Positions 39,057 to 51,000 of a DNA stretch of 64,000 nucleotides are shown here, piece by piece. Made by a program: the position numbers and the translations under genes. The stretch is from contig NC_088304.1 in NCBI RefSeq assembly GCF_032854445.1, forward strand, positions 23,445,704 through 23,509,703. Reading direction: 5' to 3'. Position 1 is the first letter of the stretch, and each line of letters starts with the position of its first letter. This stretch comes from Liolophura sinensis (lineage: Eukaryota > Mollusca > Polyplacophora > Chitonida > Chitonidae). The notes beneath the pieces were generated by a model. The model had not been told where the DNA came from and searched no databases. It was given only the letters and a program-made list of their open reading frames with translations.

Positions 39057-42000
39057 CTGCGTGGAGTGAGGGACTGATAGATCAGTACTGAGGAACATGT
39101 CAGTTATCTAACAACAGTCAGTTTTACAGATGGAGGAAACCCGAGTGCCCAGAAGAAACCCGAGTGCCCAGAGGAAACCCGAGTGCCCAGAGGAAACCAG
39201 TTGCCTTACATGGAGTCTTGGTGAAAAATAGTAAAATGTAAAAAAAATTTAAAAAAAGTGATATCTAACAGGTAAAAAAGTCCCTGACTTTCACTTGTAT
39301 ACAATTAATTAAATTATTTATTTATTTGGTTGTTGTTCAACATCATATTCAACAATTTTCGACTTATTTTAATGGCAGTCAGTTTTAAAGGTGGCAGAAA
39401 CCAGAGTGCCACCTAAAAAAACCACGGACTTTTGGCAAGCTGCTGATGAACTTTCCCAAGTGTGACCTACAAACTTATAAAGCATGTGATATTTGTGATA
39501 GACAAGTGATCATACATGAATGAGGATCCACAAACAAAAGCCTAGCATGATGAAACTATTTATTTGATTGGGGCTTTATGCCATACTCAAGAATATTTCA
39601 CTTATGTGACAGCAGCCAGCATTCTGGTTGGGGGAAACCCATGACTATCTGCAGGTTGCTGGCAGACTTTCCCACGTATGACAGGAGAGGAAGTCAGCAT
39701 GAGCTCAACTTGAAATCACAGCGATCGCATTGGTCAGAGGTTCTTGGGTTTTTGGTGTGCTAACTGCCTCGGCCATGATGAACATTTGGTTAGTCCAATA
39801 TAAATTGTAGCTTTACAGGCAGAATTAATGTCGAAGAACAGTACAAAAATACAACCAAACAAAATCTCTGTAAACTACTGTAAGGATGATCCCAGCTACT
39901 TTTCCTGTTACATAATTTCTTGCATAAGCCTTGCAAGAAACAGGAAATTCATAAAAACCTCACACAAAATAAACAGGTTTATTTTCAGTTTTATTTTTAT
40001 TCCATTTTTGGATATTTTAGTGTATGCTTGCAAATAAAACAAAAAATAATATTGGTGTTGCTTAATAGGCCTTTATACTCACAAATGACAACCCTGTCTG
40101 CTGATGTCAGGGTCAGTCCAACACCTCCGACCTGGGAAGCAAATGGAATAATTATTTATTTCATTGAATTTTCCTCTTGCAGACGTGATGAGGCGGCCAG
40201 ATTTGTGGGTGGAGGAAACCGGAGTGCACAGAGTAAACCACTGCCCCTTGGCAGGTACCTGACTAACTTTCGCACTTAAAATCGCAGCCAATACTTGATT
40301 TGAGCACCCAATAACGTTGGTCAAGGGCCTGACAGTCACACTGAAGCTGCACTTTGACCATCAGTGAGGGGCAAAAGCATGGTGTGCTCAGCTGAAATGT
40401 ATCTAATTCAAAATGTATCATCATGATGTCCACTAGGCATGAAAATATTAAAGTTGAGAGTATACAGATAAAGCTGCACCTACACCTACCTCTGTTTGAA
40501 AACTCACAGAAGAGACAAAGTGGAGGAATCCTAGCATACTGTCCTCGGGATATATTAACGGATGTTTTGATGTTTACGAGGTTACAAAAGCACATGGCCA
40601 ATGTCTTTGCAAAAGTATGTCAAGGTCATTGAACAATACCTGGAGTTCCTCACATATGTAACAGGTACAAAACTGATTAAAAGATAATCTTTTTTACAAG
40701 ACAGTCACAAAATAATATAATATATAAGTCTGGCAAATGAAGTCTGGGAAAACTGTCCAAGACAGAATGACGTGGATGGATAGTCCACTACGACAATATT
40801 GTGCTTCTAATTTCAGTGTTCAGGATTTCAGTGTCCTACAGTGTATATCTGCATATTATCAAGATTAGCCAGCCAGCATACCTGTGTGGTGAGGAGAAAC
40901 ACTGAGTAACTGTTATCTTTCTGGAATCTGGAAATCCTCTCTTGTCTCTCTGATACCTGTATTACACTGCCATCTAGTCTCATAACCTTGTGACCCTGAG
41001 AAAAAAAACAGGTGAAAAATTGCTGGAAGTGATAAACATACTTTATCACATAAGTCATCACATCAGCGCAAATTCTGCTGACATCACCGCAAATTCTGCT
41101 GACATCAGTGCAAATTCTGCTGACATCAACATAAATTCCACTGACATCATAAATTCTGCTGACATCATCATGCATTAGCACAAATTCTGCAAACAGCACA
41201 AATTCTGCACATATCAGAACAACTTCTGCTGACATCAGCATAAATGTTTCATGATCACTGGATGCCATCAGCTTAAAGAATACATTTATTTATTTGACTG
41301 TTTCCCATACTCAAGAAATATTCCCTCATACGATGGCAATCAGATTTACGGCTGGAGAAAATCAGACTGCCTGGCATAACCCACCGACCTTTGGCAAGTG
41401 GTCTTCAACAAACATAGAGCTTGGTAAACACAAGAGTTTAAGATGCAACTTAACTCACTACTGGTCATACAGAGCTCGTTCCAGTCGCTGATGACCATAC
41501 AACTTGGGATTGAACAGGCGTGTATACACGTAACTCCTGTTGAGTCGTATCATTATTTTGCATAAACGAGCGCTTAAGACCCGACGCAACAGTCAGTTTG
41601 AGCTTAGTTGGGTTTTAAACTCTCGTGTAAGGCGTCCTTTACATTGTGCAAACAACCACATGAGCACCATGGGCCGCTTATTGCCATCGAGGCTTTGCGA
41701 ATAGTGAAACCGCAGAAAGGTCGAAATTCCGTATCTACTGCGTAAATAATGGAGGCCATCATTATGAGTACACATATACACTGTATGCCTTTTGCCGCTG
41801 ACTTACCCTGTTTGCGATGACTTACCCTGTTTGCGATGACTCACCCTGTTTGCAATGACTTACCCTGTTTGCAATGACTTACCCCGTTTGCAATGACTTA
41901 CCCTGTTTGCAATGACTCACCCTGTTTGCTGCTGACTCACCCTATTTGCTGCTGACTTATCCTGTTCACAATGACTCACCCTGTTTGCAATGACTTACCC

Positions 42001-45000
42001 TGTTTGCGATGACTTATCCTGTTTGCAATGACTTACCCTGTTTGCGATGACTCACCCTGTTTGCTGCTGACTCACCCTGTTTGCTGCTGACTTACCCTCT
42101 TTGCAATGACTCACCCTGTTTGCAATGACTTACCCAGTTTGCGATGACTTACCCGGTTTGCGATGACCTACTCGGTTTGCGATGACTTACCTGGTTTGCG
42201 ATGACCTACCCTGTTTGCGATGACGTACCCTCTTTGCAATGACTTACCCTCTTTTCAATGACTTACCCTCTTTGCAATGACTTACCCTGTTTGCAATGAC
42301 TTTCTGAATAATGTTTAACATCTTTGTGGACTGAGAGAACACCAAACAACGATGTCCGTTCTCCTTCAGGTTATCCAGCAACTCCACCAAAAAGATCATC
42401 TTCCCAGACTCGTTAATCAAGACATCATCAGGGATGAATTGGATTCGGTTGGCCGCACACTGTAAACCCTGGTCTGTATCCAGGTCGTCCACATCGAACC
42501 TTCAAACGCAAGAACGTACATACGTATGTTTGGGGTTTAACGTCATGGTTAACAATTTTTGTGCATATATTGTGTCTCTTCGTGGCAGGGCAAGTCCCCA
42601 TAGTTATGATATAGATCCCTACCCCACAAACTCCCATTCCTACCATATACTTTTCATCAGTGGTCAGTCCCAGCTGGATACAGGCTCTAGTGGACAGCAG
42701 AATCAGTTCTGATGATGACCCCATACACATGTACTGTTATATTGACGTCTTTCCCCAACCACCTCCATAAATACTTACTTCTCATCAGCGGTCAGTCCCA
42801 GTTGGATACAGGCTCTAGTGGACAGTAGCCTCAGGTGGTCACACAGCTTCTTCAGGACAGTCAATGCCACAAGCGGAGACTTGTGGGTCATCAGAAGCTG
42901 AACAACACAGACAAACACAAATCTTAATAAGTCCCTTGTGTTGTTGTGGAGGAGTTTCCTCACAGGGATCAATAGCTGTTAGGCCGCCAAAAAAAAAGCA
43001 CATCTTATTTCATTTATTGCTTTCTTTTAGACAACATCTGTTTTATTATTTATAAATTTATTTCATTGGTGTTTTGTGCCGTACTCAAGAATATTTCACT
43101 AATACGACGGTGGCCAGCATTATAGTGGGTGGAAACCGGGCAGAGCATGGGGGAAACCCACGACTATCCACAGGTTGCTGACAGACCCTCCCACTCACGG
43201 CCGGAGAGGAAGCCAGCATGTCAGTTTTAATATGTATCACAGGCTACTTGACACCATGTGGAATAAAAATACAACTGAAAATCCGCCTTTTTATTTTGTC
43301 TGATCCTAATGTTTTTCATGATTGCCCTGCTTTTCAAATCTTTCCGATCTTCCCGGGGAAACCCACGACCATCTGCAGGTTGCTGCCAGACCTTCCTACT
43401 TACGGCTGAAGAAGCCAGCATGAGCTGGACTTGAACTCACAGGGACCACATTGGTGAGAGTCTTGTGGGTCAATACGCTGTGCTAGCGCACTATCCAAAT
43501 GAGCCACGGAGGCCCCCGCATAAACAACAACATCCTCTTTTAAGGTCTTATGTGTGACCCGACCCAGGATTGACCCTGAATATACCTCCGCTGAAGCGGA
43601 CTCTCTACCAACAGAGTCAACAGAACCAACATTCAACAGAGCCAACAGAGCCATCAGGGCCGGTTATAAATTAGATGATTTTTTATTTTTATTTTTATAA
43701 ATTTTACACTCTACCGACATGGAAAATAAATTCATTCTACCTGTAAAACAAAATTTTAATTGATGTGGCCGTGGATTAAAAATTCAATTATTTGCTGTTT
43801 CTTTAAGAGAAATTCTTAAGAAACTGCTGTGTAATGATTTCTACATCTCCCTTAAATTACTGACAGGGGAATGCTTCATTTACCTTGCTTAATCCCTTAC
43901 TTTGCTAAATCCTTACCTCGTTTCGTAGCAGGGGTGGGGGGGTGGGGGGGATACGCTACAAATATGGCTGTAGATTCTGATGTTTACTAATGCTGGAAAA
44001 ATTCTAAAAAATTTTTTTTATATTTTCCTGAACATTCTTAGCCTTGAAAGCCCTTCAATGATTACACAAGTTTTCCAATCCCCTCTACACCATATTTCTG
44101 CTTTTGCTGAAAGTGGGCTTTCAATATTTAATTACAGGTTACTGGCAGACCTACGTGGGGTTTCAATATTTAATTACAGGTTACTGGTAGACCTACGTGG
44201 GCTTTCAATATTTTATTACAGGTTACTGGTAGACCTACATGGGCTTTCAATATTTAATTACAGGTTACTGGTAGACCTACGTGGGCTTTCAATATTTAAT
44301 TACATGTTACTGGTAGACCTACGTGGGCTTTCAATCACAAAGTACTTTTGTCATGGAACAAAACACACATCAAACAATTTGAACTTTCTACACATCACAC
44401 TGCAAAGAGTCACAGACTAACCTCCTTGACATCATCCAGTGAAATAAAATCCTCGTAAATCTTTTTTTGAGCATCCGTCAGGAAAAGCCAAATGATCAAG
44501 TCGTTCTTCCTCGTCAAACGGGGCATCCTATGGAAACATGTTACAGTACATTATCACAGTCAGAAAACTGACCTGCACATTCAACCAGTAGCTTATTTAT
44601 TCTTTTACCTGATTGGAGTCATACTCAAGAATATTTCACTTACACAACAGTATTATGGCGAGAGGAAACCAGGTAGAGCCAGCAGGAAACCAATGGCGAT
44701 CGTATGACAGAACTGGAAGCCAGCATGAGCTTGACTTGGATTCACAGTGGCCGCATTTTTGAGGTTTCTAGGTTATCATGCTGCGCTAGCATGTGAACGA
44801 CTAAGCTACGGGGACCCCCGACAAATATTTCAGTCATTGGTACTATGTTTTATGTATACATGCAGGCTGTCATTTTTGTTTTTGAGCAGTTGAGTGATTA
44901 TCACGCCCCTTGCAAAAGACCAGGAGTGTAATCTGCACACCTGACTTCATTTTCCCAAGATGTCTGATTTAGTGTGTCTTACTAGCACACCTGCACTTCA

Positions 45001-48000
45001 AAGTGGGTCATACCAGCACACCTGCGCTTCAAAGTTTGTCTTATTAAAGTGTGCCTTACTAGCACACCTGCAATTCAAATTGTGTGCTAGTGCACAGCTG
45101 GACTATCGCCAGTGTCATAGCACGCCTCAAATCACAAGAGCTGTACGTGTATATGAGTAATCCTCTGGTATTAATGATTAAATAAATAACCGAGACAATG
45201 TAATTTCTCAACCTTTACGCATGTTTGCAAGGTGTATATTCAGACATATTCAGAACACATTTTTGTGTATTGTCATTTTGTGTAGCCCTGAAAATGGTCA
45301 ATCCAACCACTGTAATTTTGTCCTAAAAATCAAATTAAAAATGTACAAAAATTGCACTGAAAGATGCTCTTTCATTTGCGAAAAGTTTGAGAAATTAAGG
45401 TATGTCAATATGCTTGCAATGCATTCTTCTGCGCCATACCACTTGCACACTACTACAAATTTATCGATCGTGCAAACTCAACAACAACAATTCCTTACTC
45501 TAGGACTTTTTCGGACTTCGAGTCTTGAGCATCCGGGTCATCGTTCTCCTTATCCCCACCTTTAGCAGTCACTTCAGCTTTTGTTCGTCTCAGGAAAAAA
45601 GGGGAGATAATCCTCTTCAGACTTTCAGCCATCTCTGATCCTAATCGTTTTTCCCCAGCAGTGGCATCTCGTTCACGAGCCTACAGGAGGCAAATGTTAC
45701 ATTTGTTACTAGTAATGTATTGAGAACCACACAGATTAGAATATATATTTATATATCAGATGTTATCAACTGAACATTAATATAAATCAGTAGATAATAG
45801 CTAACAGTATTGTATGTATATATGTATGCTTGGGGTTTAACGTCGCACTTGACAATTTTTCAGTCATATGACGAGGAGTCATTATGTGTGTGTGTACCTA
45901 TATCGTGTCCTCTTGTGGCAGGGTGAGTCCATGACGCCAAAGTGCTGCTGCCAGTGAAGTATCATGCACCAGACACCAGACATTGCGGTTATTGCGGTGT
46001 CACACCCACCCTTGTTATTGCGGTGTCACACCCACCCTTGTTATTGGAGTGTCACACCCAACATTCTTATTGGGTTGTAATACTCACCCTTGTTATTGGG
46101 TGTGTCGTACTCATCCTTGTTATTGGGCTGTCATACTCACCCTTGTTATTGGGGTGTCACACTCACCCTCGCTATTGGGCTGTCATACTCACCCTTGTTA
46201 TTGGGGTGTCATACTCACCCTTGCTATTGGGCTGTCATACTCACCCTTGTTATTGGGGTGTCATACTCACCCTCGCTATTGGGCTGTCATACTCACCCTT
46301 GTTACTGGGGTGTCATACTCACCCTCGCTATTGGGCTGTCATACTCACCCTTGTTATTGGGGTGTCACACTCACCCTCGCTATTGGGCTGTCATACTCAC
46401 CCTTGTTATTGGGGTGTCACACTCACCCTCGCTATTGGGCTGTCATACTCACCCTCGCTATTGGGCTGTCATACTCACCCTTGTTATTGGGGTGTCACAC
46501 TCACCCTCGCTATTGGGCTGTCATACTCACCCTTGTTATTGGGGTGTCATACTCACCCTCGCTATTGGGCTGTCATACTCACCCTTGTTATTGGGGTGTC
46601 ATACTCACCCTCGCTATTGGGCTGTCATACTCACCCTTGTTATTGGGGTGTCACACTCACCCTCGCTATTGGGCTGTCATACTCACCCTTGTTATTGGGG
46701 TGTCACACTCACCCTCGCTATTGGGCTGTCATACTCACCCTTGTTATTGGGGTGTCACACTCACCCTCGCTATTGGGCTGTCATACTCACCCTTGTAATT
46801 GGGGTGTCATACTCCATCTTAAATGTCCGAGAGGTTCCTAACAGTGCACCGTGATGGACAAAATCAAACAAGGCCCATAGCTCCTACAACAAGAAAAGAA
46901 TCAAACACCAGTGAGAGGGTTTTCTAACATCAGTTTGAGAAATGGAATCTGTTATATACCAACATAGGGTCCTAACACCAGCATACACCTCGACAAAAAA
47001 ATGTAGCAGTGAACAGTAAAATAGACCATTCAGATAGAGCCCTCACAAACCCAACTACCTGCAGAGTCTCCTGTATATGTGTACCCTTCTTTACAAATCC
47101 ACCTACCTGGATACTGTTCCTTATGGGTGTACCCTTCTTTACAAATCCACCTACTTGGATACTGTTCTGTATGGGTGTACCCTTCTCCACAAATCCACCT
47201 ATCTGGAGATAGTTCTGTTCGGGCATACCCTTCTCCACAAATCTGCCTGCCTGGACACTGTTCTGTACAGGCATACCCTTCTCCACAAATCCACCTACCT
47301 GGAGACTGTTCTGTATGGGCATACCCTTCTTTACAAATCCACCTACTTGGATACTGTTCTGTATGGGTGTACCCTTCTCCACAAATCCACCTACCTGGAG
47401 ATCGTTCTGTACGGGCATAGCCTTCTCCACAAATCCACCTACCTGGAGATTGTTCTGTACGGGCATAGCCTTTTCCACAAATCTGCCTGCCTGGATACTC
47501 ATCTGTACAGGTATACCCTTCTTCACAAATCCACCTACCTGAAGACTGTTCTGCACAGGCGTACCCTTTTTCACAAATCCACCTACCTGAAGACTGTTCT
47601 GTTTAAGTGTACCCTTTTTCACAAATCTGCCTGCCTGGATACTGATCTGTATGCGTGTGCCCTTCTTCACAAATCCACCTACCTGAAGATTGTTCTGTAT
47701 AGGTGTCCCTGTCAGAATGATGCGATGTTCAGCTCCTATGGCTCTCACACCTTTGGCCGTTTTTGTAGGATTCTTTATCTTGTGACCTTCGTCCAGAATT
47801 ATGTAATCCTGGAGAAAAATTTCAGCTGATGAAGTTATCTAATGGAAGGACCAATTCCAACTTCTGGACATCCATGTGTTTTCATACAATTATCACATTT
47901 TGTCAACACATGACGAACACCAACTTCAGGCATCCTAAAATCAATTTTGTGCACAATATATACACGATCCCTGTTTAATCCCTTTTCCCTATATAAAGTG

Positions 48001-51000
48001 AGAAAAACTTCTCAGGGAAGTGTTGTGGTGTAGTGAACACTAAATACGTTAATATCATGAAATCAACATCATTTCATATCTGACAAGATCTGAAATATAT
48101 TTTTCCCTAAAACTTTATTTAACTTAATGAAGCTTTTTTTTCCATGCAATAGAATTCAAATTACATTATGCATAGAATACATCTGCATATCAGCCAAACG
48201 TTGACAACACCTGTGTGAAAAGGGAGATGGCTGACCCATTTAAATTCGTGCCCATCCTGGTCTTGACCAAGTTTGTCCGAGCTAGAGACGACCAAACCGT
48301 ACGTGGTCAGACAGACTCCGCCCCTCTTCTGGATTTTGGCCAGTCCTTTCTCTCGCTCTTTCTTACTGGTGCCGTGATATGAGACCACACGGATACCTGG
48401 TGCCCTGAAATGTGGGGGTGTCAACAGAAAGATTGGAAAAAGGCATAATTTAATTCTAAGCATGACGTCACTTTAGCAGGCGCATAATGAAAAGTTTAAG
48501 TCACTGAAATTTCAACACGATATTTAAAATATAAATGAGCGCCAGTTACAGTAAGAACTTCTACAATTCCATGTTTCATTAACTAAGGCCACAGCAATTT
48601 TATTTTTCATTTTATTTATTTATTTATTTGATTGGCGTTTAACACTGTACTCAAGAATATTTCACGTATATGACGGCAGGTGGCATTTTGGTGGGAGGAA
48701 ACCGGGCACAACCTAGGGGGAAACCCACGACCATCCACTGGTTGCTGGCAGACCTTCCCAAGTACGGCCAGAGAGGAAACCAACATGGATTGGAAAATTG
48801 TCGTTTGACGGGCGGGATAAATCTTTTTCCAATAAAAAAAATAAAACTAAAAAACTTCAAAGTCACCCTAAAAATCATAAAACTATCAAGATCAGACAAA
48901 AAAGAAGTGAAAAAGTTGATTTTCTCTTTTAGTTTTATTCCATTTTTGCACTGTTTTGTTGTGTCTTGGTTTAATAAAGACCTAATTGTAACTTGATTTA
49001 ATTAAGGCCTAATTAAGAAGAAAAAGAAAAAAGAAAAGAAATCTGAAATAATCAGTGGAAAGACTCATGAAAACATTACTTGTATTAGCATTATTACAAA
49101 CAAAACAGGCTTTGTTACTGGATCCCATAAGGGTTGCATTGTCATTTCAGTGCATACATGTACGTTGTATGCTATTGTAAAAAATTACACTTTGACAGAA
49201 AATGATCACCTACTCAAAAAATGACGTCACCTACACCTATATGTAGAACAGGTATACTTACGGAAGGACATAAAGCATGTCTAGTGAGTATTTATCATAT
49301 ATAAACATTGCTACTGTCATGATTTGTCTACCATTTGTCCAGCTCTCTCTCCCAGACCGACATCAAAGATACAGGTAACACCACTAGCACTGTCTTCACT
49401 TTGTCTGCATCGAACATTCCCGACAGAAACGATATCACCTGAATCGTCTTCCCCAAACTGAAACATGAAGATCAACATCAAGGACACATATAACAAATAA
49501 TCAGTCAACTCATCAGCTTTGTGTCCAATTTGATTTTCAAACTGGATCTGAGATTCCATAAAGTCAAAGCAAAAAACATCCAATTTGGACACTATTTGAA
49601 TCAGATATTACCTGGAAACAAAAGCATAACAGACAGACAGATTCAAATGAATATCCTTGGCTCTATTTGAAAAAAAAAATAAAAAAAAATAAATGTAGAA
49701 AAGGGATGTAATATGGTCTCCTTACCCCATGTCATCCCCCAGAATTCCCCCTTTGCCTTTCTGATGCAGGCCCCACAGCCACAGTACCCCTGCTTTTTGG
49801 TGACTGTACAGCTTTTCATACAGGTCTTTGTACAAATAGAAGCCATCTCCAACATGCTTCATTGCATCTGTGTCATCTCCATCATCCTCACTACCATCTT
49901 CTTCCCCATATTCCTTTAAATAAGCCTAAAATATACAAGAACATCTTACAAAAAAAAAAAAGGAATTGTACATGCACATGTATTTTAAGGCAAAATTACA
50001 GTTTGCAAACCTATGTATTTTATTACTTCATGACCTTATAGGTAAATAAACAGAAGTAATTAAAAGAAGATCTTCCTTTACTCAACATCACGACTGACCC
50101 TAATTTTGAAAGCACTATTGTTTCCAATACATAAGAGCTTGGAAGCCCTTCAACAACAACATCACGACTGACCCTAATTTTGAAGGCGCTATAGTTTCCA
50201 ACACATAAGAGCTTGGAAGATCTTCCTTTACACAACATTATGACTGACCCTAACTTTGAAGGCACTATAGTCTCCAATACATAAGAGCTTGGAAGATCTT
50301 CCTTTACACAACACCGCAACTGACCCTAATTTTGAAGGCACTATAGTTTCCAATACATAAAATTTTGGAAGATCTTCCTTTACACAACATCGGGACTGAC
50401 TCTAATTTTGAAGGCATCATAGTTTCCAATACAAAAGAGTTTGGAAGGTCTTCCTTTACAAAACATCGTGACTGACCCTAATTTTGAAGGCACTATGGTT
50501 TCCAATACATAAGAGTTTGGAAGATCTTCCTTTACACAACATCGTGACTGACCCTAGTTTTGAAGGCACTATAGTTTCCAATACATAAGAACTGGGAAGA
50601 TCTTCCTTTACAAAACATCGTGGCAGATCTTAATTTTGAAGGCACTAGTTTCCAATACATAAGAGCTTGGAAGATCTTCCTTTACACAACACCATGACTG
50701 ACTCTAATTTTGAAGGCACTATAGTTTCCAATACATAAGAGCTTGGAAGATCTTCCTTTACACAACACCATGACTGACTCTAATTTTGAAGGCACTATAG
50801 TTTCCAATACATAAGAGCTTGGAAGATCTTCCTTTACACAACACCATGACTGACTCTAATTTTGAAGGCACTATAGTTTCCAATACATAAGAGCTTGGAA
50901 GATCTTCCTTTACACAACACCATGACTGACTCTAATTTTGAAGGCACTATAGTTTCCAATACATAAGAGCTTGGAAGATCTTCCTTTACACAACATTATG

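Noticed and set aside
45942-46854. Long plus-strand frames (up to 299 codons, repetitive HTHPCYWGV type)
   Set aside because: They are antisense readings of the 26-bp donor array. Three frames are open at once because the unit lacks stop codons, so openness carries no information.
47077-47829. 250-codon plus-strand frame ([11 protein letters not shown] type)
   Set aside because: Antisense shadow of the 48-bp array and exon 5. The minus strand holds the real motifs.
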